Assembly (NCBI RefSeq): GCF_017875955.1
Contig: NZ_JAGINK010000001.1
Span: 2,503,501 to 2,567,500 of the forward strand
Direction of reading: 5' to 3'
Source of the DNA: Pseudomonas sp. BP8
Lineage (GTDB): Bacteria > Pseudomonadota > Gammaproteobacteria > Pseudomonadales > Pseudomonadaceae
Length of the DNA: 64,000 bases
Shown here piece by piece: positions 53,191 to 60,857 of this stretch. How positions within the stretch are numbered: the first letter of the stretch is position 1; every line of letters begins with the position of its first letter. A model generated the notes under the pieces. That model made no database searches. It saw only the letters and a list, made by a program, of their open reading frames with translations, and was not told the origin of the DNA. A program made the position numbers and the translations under genes.

Positions 53191-56120
53191 CAGGCGGCTC
53201 CTGTCTGGCGGGATTTAGGTGGGCTGGTCCGCTGTGGCGTGCCGGGACGATAGGCACGCACCGACTGGTGCGCCAGCGCCGTGAGGATCAGCAGGGTCGA
53301 ACCGACCACCACGGTGTACACGCCGATGTCGAAGAACAGCGCGCTGGCCACATGCACGTCACCCAGCAGCGGCAGGTGCAGGTGGGCGGTATGGGTGGTC
53401 AGGAACGGGTAGCCGAGCAGCATCGCCCCGGCGCCGGTGAGGGTGGCGCAGAGCAGGCCGGTGCCCATCCAGCGCAGGGGACGCAGGCTCATTTGCGCCT
53501 CGACCCACTGCGTGCCGGCGACCATGTACTGCAGAATGAACGCCACCGACATCACCAGGCCTGCGACGAAACCGCCGCCCGGCTGGTTGTGACCGCGCAT
53601 GAACAGGTACATCGACACCAGCAGGGCGATCGGCAGCAGCAGGCGTACCAGCGCCGCCGGGACCATCATGAAGCCCAGTGCGGTATCGGTGGCATGCCTT
53701 GGGTTGATCAGGTCAGTGACCACGTCGGGTGCCAGCTGGCGTTGCTGGGCGGGCAGCTGCATGCTCTCTTTCGGAGGGCGGAAGCGGCGCAGCAGGGCAA
53801 ACACGGTCAAGGCCACGGCGACCAACACGGTGATCTCGCCCAAGGTATCGAAGCCACGGAAGTCCACCAGCATCACATTGACCACATTGGTCCCGCCGCC
53901 TTGGGGCAGTGCCCGGCTGAGGTAGAACGAGGAGATGTCGTTGGGCGTGGGACGGGTCAGCATGGCGTACGACAGCAAGGCCATGCCGCCGCCGACCAGG
54001 GCCGCCAGGAGCAAGTCGCGCAGACGCCGCAAGCGAGCCCGCTCGAGACTGCCGGGCAGCGGCGAGACGCCTTCGATTCGCCGCGGCAGCCAGCGCAGGC
54101 CGAGCAGGATCAGCACGGTGGTGACCACTTCCACAGCCAGTTGGGTCAGGGCCAGGTCGGGGGCCGAGAACCAGACGAAGGTAATGCAGGTCATCAGGCC
54201 GCAGACGCTGACCATGATCAATGCCGCCAGACGATGGTACTTGGCCTGCCAGGCAGCGCCGATGGCGCAGGCAATGGCGATCAACCAGAGCGCGACGAAC
54301 ACCCCGGAGCCGGGGATCTTGGGTCGATCACCCCAGCTCAGGCCGCTGTACAGCAAGGGCGTGAGGCCGGCAATGAACGCCGCCAGCACCAGCATGAACA
54401 GCTGCTTCTGCAGGCGCCGGGTGGTCAGTATGGATTCGATGCGGCGGGCCATCAGCATCAAGCGCACCAGACCATGCTCGAACAGGCGCTTGCCGTTGAA
54501 GCGCTCGATCAGTGGCGGGTAGGGGAAGCGGCCCATGCGCAATTGCTTGCGCAGCAGCAGGTAAAGCACCACGCCGCCGCACATGGCCACCAGGCTCATG
54601 ATCAAGGGTGCATTCCAGCCATGCCAGATCGCCAGGCTGTACTCGGGCAGGGTCCCGCCGACCACGGGCAAGGCCGCAGCGGCCAGCAGCGGGCCGACCG
54701 ACTGCGCGGGGAAGATTCCCACCACCAGGCAGGTCAATACCAGCAGTTCAACCGGCGCGCGCATCCAGCGTGGGGGTTCGTGCGGTGTGTGTGGCAGATC
54801 CTGGGCGGTGGGGCCGAAGAACACATCGACGGTGAAGCGCAAGGCATACGCCACGCTGAAGGTGCCGGCCAGGGTGGCAATTACCGGCAGGGCGGCTTCA
54901 ACCCAGGCTGTGGAGGTGATGAACACCGTTTCAGCGAAGAACATCTCCTTGGACAGGAAGCCGTTCATCAGCGGTACACCGGCCATCGAGGCGCTGGCGA
55001 CCATGGCCAGGGTCGCCGTGTAGGGGACCAGCCGGATCAGCCCGCTGAGGCGGCGAATGTCGCGGGTACCGCTCTCGTGGTCGATGATCCCTGCAGCCAT
55101 GAACAGCGACGCTTTGAACGTTGCATGGTTGAGGATATGGAACACTGCGGCGACTGCCGCCAGTGGGCTGTTGAGGCCAAGCAGCAAGGTAATCAGGCCG
55201 AGGTGGCTGATGGTCGAGTACGCCAGCAGGCCTTTCAGGTCGTTCTGGAACATCGCGGCAAACGCGCCCAGCAACAGGGTGATGGCGCCGGCACCGCCGA
55301 CGATCCAGAACCACTCCTCGCTGCCGGACAAGGTCGGCCAGAGCCTGGCCAGGAGAAACACCCCGGCCTTGACCATGGTCGCCGAGTGCAAATAGGCCGA
55401 TACCGGTGTCGGCGCCGCCATCGCGTGTGGCAGCCAGAACTGGAAGGGGAACTGCGCGCTCTTGCTTAGCGCGCCGATCAGGATCAAGGGCAGCAGTACC
55501 GGGTACAGCGCGTGCTGACGAACCGCCTCACCGGACGCCAGGACCTTGTCCAGGTCATAGCTGCCGACCACGTGGCCGAGCAGCAACGCGCCCACCAGCA
55601 GGCACAGGCCGCCGGCGCCGGTGACCATCAGCGCCATGTAGGCGCCGCGGCGGGCATCGGCGCGGTGGTGCCAGTAGCCGATCAACAGGAACGAGAACAG
55701 GCTGGTCAGTTCCCAGAAAAATACCAACTGGATCAGGTTGCCGGAGATCACCAGGCCCAGCATCGCCCCCATGAATGCCAGGAAGAACGCGAAAAAGCGC
55801 GGGACCGGGTCTTGCGGCGACATGTAGTAGCGGGCGTACAGCGACACCAAGGTGCCGATACCCAGCACCAGCAGCGAGAACAGCCAAGCGAAGCCGTCCA
55901 TGCGCAAGACCAGGTTCAGGCCGAGGCTGGGCAGCCAGAGGAACTCCTCGCGGATTACGCCGCCATCGGCAATCTGCGGGTACATCAATGCCACCTGGAC
56001 GGTGCCGACCAGGGCTACGAGTCCCGCAAGAATGGACTCGGCGTTTCGGGCATTGTGCGGCAGTACGGCCGCCAGGCAACTGCCCAGGAACGGCAGAAGC
56101 AATAGCACTATCAAAGACAT
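53190..56120 (-). CDS. shaA: ShaA, fused Na+/H+ antiporter subunits A and B
   Basis: A 976-residue first gene of the operon. The N-terminal ~780 residues are NuoL-like MrpA (PFLGSCLAAVLPH, FFWELTSLFSFLLIGYWHH, LSKSAQFPFQFWLPHAMAAPTPVSAYLHSATMVKAG with the proton-path Lys) including the C-terminal MrpA extension; the last ~150 residues contain MrpB with RGHNQPGGGFVAGLVMSVAF. A and B fused in one chain is the known Pseudomonas ShaAB arrangement, as is the six-gene operon. The whole operon exchanges Na+ for H+. Upstream 56121-56270 holds AT-rich sequence that may carry the promoter. Confidence 0.95.
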   Translation of the reverse strand: MSLIVLLLLPFLGSCLAAVLPHNARNAESILAGLVALVGTVQVALMYPQIADGGVIREEFLWLPSLGLNLVLRMDGFAWLFSLLVLGIGTLVSLYARYYMSPQDPVPRFFAFFLAFMGAMLGLVISGNLIQLVFFWELTSLFSFLLIGYWHHRADARRGAYMALMVTGAGGLCLLVGALLLGHVVGSYDLDKVLASGEAVRQHALYPVLLPLILIGALSKSAQFPFQFWLPHAMAAPTPVSAYLHSATMVKAGVFLLARLWPTLSGSEEWFWIVGGAGAITLLLGAFAAMFQNDLKGLLAYSTISHLGLITLLLGLNSPLAAVAAVFHILNHATFKASLFMAAGIIDHESGTRDIRRLSGLIRLVPYTATLAMVASASMAGVPLMNGFLSKEMFFAETVFITSTAWVEAALPVIATLAGTFSVAYALRFTVDVFFGPTAQDLPHTPHEPPRWMRAPVELLVLTCLVVGIFPAQSVGPLLAAAALPVVGGTLPEYSLAIWHGWNAPLIMSLVAMCGGVVLYLLLRKQLRMGRFPYPPLIERFNGKRLFEHGLVRLMLMARRIESILTTRRLQKQLFMLVLAAFIAGLTPLLYSGLSWGDRPKIPGSGVFVALWLIAIACAIGAAWQAKYHRLAALIMVSVCGLMTCITFVWFSAPDLALTQLAVEVVTTVLILLGLRWLPRRIEGVSPLPGSLERARLRRLRDLLLAALVGGGMALLSYAMLTRPTPNDISSFYLSRALPQGGGTNVVNVMLVDFRGFDTLGEITVLVAVALTVFALLRRFRPPKESMQLPAQQRQLAPDVVTDLINPRHATDTALGFMMVPAALVRLLLPIALLVSMYLFMRGHNQPGGGFVAGLVMSVAFILQYMVAGTQWVEAQMSLRPLRWMGTGLLCATLTGAGAMLLGYPFLTTHTAHLHLPLLGDVHVASALFFDIGVYTVVVGSTLLILTALAHQSVRAYRPGTPQRTSPPKSRQTGAA

Positions 56121-56270
56121 AGCGACCTAATCTGGGGGAGTTTGCCAAGGATGATACGTGCCGATGGGTTGATCACCAACACGTAAGCTGTCGCAGAATC
56201 CTACAAAAACGGTGTGACAAGCTGTTTTTTTATAACAGTTTTTTACAAAGCATAGTTGCCGAATGCCGCT

Positions 56271-57218
56271 TTATCGTCCCGAATCGCCTTCGCGGGGCGC
56301 AATAATTGCCTGCTCAGCTTCGCTGCGGGCGCGGCGAATCTTCAGTTCGCTGACCACGACCGCAAGTACGATCAGCAGCCCGCCGAGCAAGGCGATGCCC
56401 GGCAAACGCTCCCCGGCGATGCGCCCAACTACCCCGGCCCAGACCGGTTCGCCGGCATAGATCAGGGTTGCACGGGTTGGCGAAACCGACTTTTGCGCCC
56501 AGTTCATCGCCACCTGAATGATCGCGCTCATCAGGCCCAGGCCAATCGCGCTGGTGAGTAGCAACCAGGAAAAATTGGGCAGTTGCTCTTGGGTTGGCAC
56601 GATCATCAGGAACGCCAGCGCCGACGCGGTAGCCAACTGCACCACGGTGACCCGGCGCACGTCGACCTGGCCGGCGTAGCGGCTGATCAGGATGATTTCG
56701 CCAGCAATCGCCACCGCACTGACCAAGGTGACCAGCTCGCCTTCGCTGAAGTGCAACCCACCCGCGGTCGGCCCAGCCAACAGCATCAGGCCGACAAACG
56801 CCAGGCAGATACCGATGCTCGGCATCAGCCCAGGGCGTCGTCCCAGCACGAGCCATTGCAACAGAGGCACGAACGGCACATAGAGGGCGGTGATGAACGC
56901 TGATTGGCTGCTGTTGATGGTTTGCAGGCCCATGGTCTGCAGACCATAGCCAAGCATGATCGTCACGCCGATCAGCACGCCGGCCTTCAATTCGGTGAGG
57001 GTCAGACCCGGCAGTGCGCGCGCCGATACGACGCCTACAAACAATGCCGCAGCCGCAAAGCGCAGGCCGACAAAGAACATCGGCCCACTGACGCTCATGA
57101 CATTGTGGACGATCAGAAATGTGCCGCCCCACAGCATGGTAATGAACACCAGGACCAGTTCGGCCTTGCTCAGGCGAAAGGACACAGAGGTCTGGGGGCT
57201 GTTGGAGGGTTGGCTCAT
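56271..57218 (-). CDS. EamA/DMT-family transporter
   Basis: A 315-residue protein with ten hydrophobic segments in two EamA repeats (LWGGTFLIVHNVMS at the start of the first; GEPVWAGVVGRIAGERLPG in the second). Drug/metabolite exporter family; substrate unknown. ATG 57218 is chosen over an upstream frame to 57248 because GTTGGAGGG lies nearby and family members begin there. Divergent from an XRE-cupin regulator with operator-like palindromes between, suggesting ligand-controlled export. Confidence 0.88.
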   Translation of the reverse strand: MSQPSNSPQTSVSFRLSKAELVLVFITMLWGGTFLIVHNVMSVSGPMFFVGLRFAAAALFVGVVSARALPGLTLTELKAGVLIGVTIMLGYGLQTMGLQTINSSQSAFITALYVPFVPLLQWLVLGRRPGLMPSIGICLAFVGLMLLAGPTAGGLHFSEGELVTLVSAVAIAGEIILISRYAGQVDVRRVTVVQLATASALAFLMIVPTQEQLPNFSWLLLTSAIGLGLMSAIIQVAMNWAQKSVSPTRATLIYAGEPVWAGVVGRIAGERLPGIALLGGLLIVLAVVVSELKIRRARSEAEQAIIAPREGDSGR

Positions 57219-57244
57219 GGTCTTGCACACTCGGCAGGGGCGGC

Positions 57245-57280
57245 GCACAATCGCCGCAAAATTGTGCAGTATACTGCGCA
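57245..57280. promoter_or_regulatory. Operator-like palindromes between EamA and XRE-cupin genes
   Basis: TGTGCAGTATACTGCGCA (57263-57280) is an 18-base nearly perfect dyad (16 of 18 symmetric) 22 bases upstream of the regulator start at 57303. A second dyad GCACAAT (57245-57251) / ATTGTGC (57261-57267) overlaps it. A further TGCACAA follows at 57304-57310. These repeated TGTGCA-type half-sites are the likely binding sites of the XRE-cupin regulator for both genes. Confidence 0.65.
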
Positions 57281-57302
57281 GCCCCTAAAAGTGAGCAATA
57301 TA

Positions 57303-57866
57303 GTGCACAAAAATTCTGCGCACCGCGCCTCGGTTCTTCAGCATGTCAGCCAGAATGTGCGCCACCTGCGCAACCTGGCCGGATTGAGCCAGACCACCCT
57401 GGCGCAGCGTTCGGGTGTCAGTCGACGCATGCTGGTGGCGATTGAGGCGGGCGAGAAGAACGTCAGCCTGACCACCCTCGATCTGATTGCCGAAGCGCTG
57501 GGCGTGGTTTTCAGTGCGTTGATCCAGGCCCCCGACCAACGTGACCTCAGTCGTATCAATGAACTGGCCTGGGCCGGCGAGCAGCCCGGCAGCAAGGCTG
57601 TGCTACTGGGCACCAGCCCGGCGCGGCGCGAAGTAGAGCTGTGGGAATGGACCCTGGCCCCGGGCGAGTGCTATGCCAGCGAAGCGGACGCCGACGGCTG
57701 GAGCGAGCAGATCTACGTCGCTGACGGCAGCCTGACCCTGATTATCGAGGGGCAGCAGCACTGCCTCGGCACGGGCGACTTCCATGTCTTCCCAAGCAAC
57801 TGCAGCTATGCCTACCGCAATGACGGCGATCTGCCGGTGCGCTTCGTGCGCAATGTAGTGATCTGA
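57303..57866 (+). CDS. XRE-family regulator with cupin domain
   Basis: A ~187-residue regulator: HTH_3 domain at residues ~18-70 (LRNLAGLSQTTLAQRSGVSRRMLVAIE) and a C-terminal cupin (ECYASEADADGWSEQIYVADGSLTLIIEG, GDFHVFPSNCSYAYRN). Such proteins usually repress a neighbouring transporter or amine/amino-acid gene and sense a small ligand in the cupin. Start GTG 57303 preferred; GTG 57291 also in frame. Divergent from the EamA exporter. Confidence 0.85.
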   Translation: MHKNSAHRASVLQHVSQNVRHLRNLAGLSQTTLAQRSGVSRRMLVAIEAGEKNVSLTTLDLIAEALGVVFSALIQAPDQRDLSRINELAWAGEQPGSKAVLLGTSPARREVELWEWTLAPGECYASEADADGWSEQIYVADGSLTLIIEGQQHCLGTGDFHVFPSNCSYAYRNDGDLPVRFVRNVVI

Positions 57867-57927
57867 CCGCCGGCGCGAGATGTGGGCAGGGGTCTCCGGA
57901 TCACTCGCGAAAGCTGGGTATTGTTTT

Positions 57928-58398
57928 TCAGCGAGAAGCTGACGAATCCGATGGGTGCGGCCCAGGTCCGACCTCTGCCAGGCGATCGTGGTGATTGCGC
58001 AGCGGGCACTCCTTCAACGACATGCAGCCACAACCAATGCAGCCATCGAGTTGGTCACGCAGTACGCTCAAGGCTTGTATGCGTTGGGTGAGGTCTTCGC
58101 GCCAGCGCGCGGACAGGCGCTGCCAGTCCTCGGCGCTGGGGGTGTGTTCAAGAGGGAGGCTGGATAGCGCCTGGGCGATGTCCGCGAGAGGAATACCCAA
58201 ACGTTGGGCCATCTTGATCACGGCAATTCGACGCAGCATAGCCCGCAGGTAGCGGCGCTGGTTGCCAGCGTTGCGCGTACTGTGGATCAGGCCTTTGGTT
58301 TCATAGAAGTGCAGGGCGGTGACCGCCACCCCACTTCGGCTGGCCAATTGGCCGACGCTGAGCAGACGCTCGTCGATGCTGGGTGGCGTGCGCGGCAT
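57928..58398 (-). CDS. soxR: SoxR, redox-sensitive MerR-type activator
   Basis: A 156-residue MerR-family protein: [28 protein letters not shown], dimer helix, and the 2Fe-2S cysteine cluster C-x2-C-x-C-x5-C at Cys120, 123, 125, 131 ([12 protein letters not shown]), the SoxR signature. Oxidation of the cluster by redox-active compounds activates target promoters. In Pseudomonas SoxR acts directly on pump and redox genes rather than through SoxS. It is divergent from the ABM gene across a sox box. ATG 58398 chosen over TTG 58407. Confidence 0.95.
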   Translation of the reverse strand: MPRTPPSIDERLLSVGQLASRSGVAVTALHFYETKGLIHSTRNAGNQRRYLRAMLRRIAVIKMAQRLGIPLADIAQALSSLPLEHTPSAEDWQRLSARWREDLTQRIQALSVLRDQLDGCIGCGCMSLKECPLRNHHDRLAEVGPGPHPSDSSASR

Positions 58399-58410
58399 GC
58401 AAATCAATCC

Positions 58411-58441
58411 TTGACCTTGAGTTAGCTCGAGGTTTTACCCT
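58411..58441 (+). promoter_or_regulatory. SoxR-controlled promoter with sox box
   Basis: TTGACC (58411-58416) and TACCCT (58436-58441) are separated by 19 bases, the long spacer typical of MerR-family promoters. Within it lies CCTTGAGTTAGCTCGAGG (58415-58432), close to the SoxR site consensus. It reads toward the ABM gene at 58486 and overlaps the soxR upstream region. Confidence 0.75.
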
Positions 58442-58485
58442 GCCGGCCATCACTGCTGCAAGTATCCATTGCAAGGAGACCGCTA

Positions 58486-58866
58486 ATGGTAGCCAACCTG
58501 AATTCACTGTGGTTCACCCAGATGATCGAGTATGAGGTTCCCGCTGCACGGCAGGCAGCGCTCGCCGAGGCGCTGGTCCAGCGCAGCGAGCAGGTGGCCG
58601 CGCGTTGCGCCGGGTTGCTGGGGGTCAGCATTCAGGCCAGTGACGACGGCAGCCGGGTCCTGCAGTACCTGCAGTGGCGATCACGCCAGGAATGGGTGGC
58701 AGCGACCTCCAGCTTTGGCGAAGAGCCGTTTCTCGACTTGCTGCGTCAGCACCAGGCCAGGGGCGTGACCTTCGCGGCCTACCAGGCGCTGCGCAGTCTG
58801 GTGCGCAGCGCCGAGGACGGCTTGCATTGCGAGGTCGGCGAGCGTCAGGCATACCACGGCGCATAG
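58486..58866 (+). CDS. Antibiotic biosynthesis monooxygenase (ABM)-fold protein
   Basis: A 126-residue protein of the dimeric alpha-beta barrel type (IEYEVPAARQAALAEALVQRSEQ, then VLQYLQWRSRQEWVAATSSF). Members oxidise quinones or polyketides. The SoxR promoter directly upstream and AAGGAGA ribosome site make it a direct SoxR target. It ends 22 bases inside the convergent hydrolase. Confidence 0.8.
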   Translation: MVANLNSLWFTQMIEYEVPAARQAALAEALVQRSEQVAARCAGLLGVSIQASDDGSRVLQYLQWRSRQEWVAATSSFGEEPFLDLLRQHQARGVTFAAYQALRSLVRSAEDGLHCEVGERQAYHGA

Positions 58867-59615
58867 TGCGGGTAGCGGTCCAGGCGCGCACCAATGACCA
58901 TCTCGCCGATCCATGCGGTAAGGATCGCACTGTAGGCTTTCTGACTTTGTTCACTGGACAGGGCATGGTCAGCGCCGTCGACGGTACGGTGGGTCAGCGA
59001 GTGGGCGCTGACGAACGCCGAGCGGTAACTCATCAGGGTGGTGTGTGGAACGTAGTCGTCTTGCTCTGACTCGACCAGCAGTACGTCGCCGGCAAACTCG
59101 GCGCAAGCCGCCAGCGCGCGGTTGTCAGAGGGGCCGAGTTGGCGCCGGCGGTAGTCGTTCAGGCGCTTGCGGTCGAGGGCCTGCTTGGGCAGGCTCCACT
59201 CGTCGTCCCAGTACAAAGCCGGGACCCTGAGGGCGAGCCACTTGACCGGGCGTTGCAGGGTTAGCAGGGTGGCCAGGTAACCTCCATAACTGCTGCCAAT
59301 GATCGCGATTGCACCCGGGTCCACCGCCGGGTGGCTGACGAGCCGGTCGTAGGCAACCAGCAGGTCGTCGAGATTTTGCTCGCGCGTCACGCTCAGCCGT
59401 TGGCTCTCGGTCTTCTCATGGCCGCGCAGGTCGAAGGTCATGCACACACAGCCCAGGCCAGTGATCTGCCGGGCGCGTGCCAGGTCGCGTTGCTGGCTAC
59501 CACCCCAGCCATGCACGAATAGAATCCCTGGCATCTTGCTTCCTGGGCTTACCAGGGTGCCGGCAATGGTCTCGCCCTGGACCTGTAGCTCGACGCTTTC
59601 ACTCTGAATGCCCAT
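58845..59615 (-). CDS. Alpha/beta hydrolase (dipeptidyl-aminopeptidase-like fold)
   Basis: A 256-residue hydrolase: oxyanion region FVHGWGGSQ, nucleophile elbow GSSYGG (Ser in IGSSYGGYLATLL), acid Asp in ESEQDDYVP, and His in DGADHALSS. Soluble, no signal peptide. GSSYGG resembles prolyl-oligopeptidase-type hydrolases rather than esterases, so peptide or acyl-amide substrates are possible. ATG 59615 overlaps the DUF3182 gene by 17 bases, so the two are co-expressed. Confidence 0.85.
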   Translation of the reverse strand: MGIQSESVELQVQGETIAGTLVSPGSKMPGILFVHGWGGSQQRDLARARQITGLGCVCMTFDLRGHEKTESQRLSVTREQNLDDLLVAYDRLVSHPAVDPGAIAIIGSSYGGYLATLLTLQRPVKWLALRVPALYWDDEWSLPKQALDRKRLNDYRRRQLGPSDNRALAACAEFAGDVLLVESEQDDYVPHTTLMSYRSAFVSAHSLTHRTVDGADHALSSEQSQKAYSAILTAWIGEMVIGARLDRYPHYAPWYA

Positions 59616-60711
59616 GCTCGCGGATCCGTGCGTACTTGCTGAATTGTCCGAGTTCACTGTCGTTCCCCTGGTAGAAGAGTGTGGCGTCTGCGGGCAGCTC
59701 GGGCGTGCCGAACACTTCGTGACTCGACGCGCGCACGCGTTGCAGTGTCGGGTCGTCGGCGAATGCCTGCAGGGCGAGAATTTCCGCGCTGCTCGCGCCG
59801 CCAAGTCGCCAGGACTGCTCAAGTACTCCGCTGCGAAGGTGGTTGTGCTGATCAAGGCCGCGGGCAATGTCGTAATTGCGCCGGGAGGCGACAAAACCAG
59901 GAAAGTGCCGCTCGGCAGCGGCTTCGTACGCCATGGCCTGATTGATTGCCAGGCGTACCGAGTCCTCCAGCGGCAATTGCAGAAGGCTCAGGTAATCTCC
60001 GCGTACCACCACCAGGTCGGATCCGCCATATACCTCGATACCTTGGTGATCATGGGTCAGGCTCTGGGTGCCGTGGTAGCTGCAGGTCAGGCCGGCAACG
60101 CGTACCTGGCCGACACTGAAAGTCTCGACGTTATCAAGGTTCTCTTCCAGTACCAGCCCCCATAGGGCGAGGTTCTGTTGGTCGATGCTGGCCAGCAAGG
60201 GTTCAAGTTGATCAAGCTGCTCGATCACCTGTTGTCCGCGTCCGGCGGTGGCCTGGACCGGTTTGATCCGCACCGCACCCTCGGGTAACAGCAGTTGCGC
60301 CGCACGACGGGCATCGTCCTTGCTGAAGACGGTGTAGCCCTTGAGCAGGGCATCACTGGCCTGGCGGGCGAAATCGTCGGTCCAGCCGGGTGGGTAGCTG
60401 CCATTGGCAGGTAGTGGATGAGAAATCGCCTTGGTCGCCATGTAAGGATGGCTGACCATGCCGCCAAACAGGTCACGTTCACTGTTGATGCCGAGTGGCT
60501 GGTAGCGTTGCGGGTCGATCAGGGTTTCGGTAGGCATATAGTAGTAGCAGTCGCTGGCCTGTGGCGGCTGCTCGGGCTGTGCTCGGCCAATGCCCAGCAG
60601 ACCAGCGAGGGCATCCGCCAGCTTGAGGTGGGTAGCGTGCTCGTGATCGGGTGTGCGCTCGCGGGTGTCAAGCAACACCACTGCGCTGTGCAGCTCTCGG
60701 GAACGGGGCAT
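59599..60711 (-). CDS. DUF3182 family protein (ATP-grasp-like)
   Basis: A 370-residue cytoplasmic protein recognised as the DUF3182 family. The region EGAVRIKPVQATAGRGQQVIEQL, with basic and glycine-rich residues, resembles an ATP-grasp phosphate-binding loop, and LVLEENLDNVETFSVGQVRVAG a later ATP-grasp strand; catalytic assignment is inference. ATP-grasp enzymes join a carboxylate to an amine, and the coupled hydrolase could reverse or trim such a bond. Start ATG 60711; the upstream frame to 60753 lacks a ribosome site. Divergent from the aminopeptidase gene. Confidence 0.7.
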   Translation of the reverse strand: MPRSRELHSAVVLLDTRERTPDHEHATHLKLADALAGLLGIGRAQPEQPPQASDCYYYMPTETLIDPQRYQPLGINSERDLFGGMVSHPYMATKAISHPLPANGSYPPGWTDDFARQASDALLKGYTVFSKDDARRAAQLLLPEGAVRIKPVQATAGRGQQVIEQLDQLEPLLASIDQQNLALWGLVLEENLDNVETFSVGQVRVAGLTCSYHGTQSLTHDHQGIEVYGGSDLVVVRGDYLSLLQLPLEDSVRLAINQAMAYEAAAERHFPGFVASRRNYDIARGLDQHNHLRSGVLEQSWRLGGASSAEILALQAFADDPTLQRVRASSHEVFGTPELPADATLFYQGNDSELGQFSKYARIREHGHSE

Positions 60712-60857
60712 GGTTGATCTCGTCCGCAGGGAGTGTATGGAGTGTGAAGCCACGGCGGCGGCGAAGTTCAGCGTGCTTGATCAGCGGTTGCCGGGCGCAG
60801 CTCGGCTGTTCCATTATCGTCCCCTTGATAGTTGAAGATGTGATCGCAGGAGTGCGC

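Noticed and set aside
53268..55469. 733-codon plus-strand frame opposite shaA
   Set aside because: Rich in Gln, His and Gly as expected for an antisense shadow of membrane-protein codons.
56221..56250. CTGTTTTTTTATAACAGTTTTTT as a terminator
   Set aside because: The stem is only about five weak base pairs with an ambiguous loop; it may instead be an AT-rich promoter element for the sha operon.
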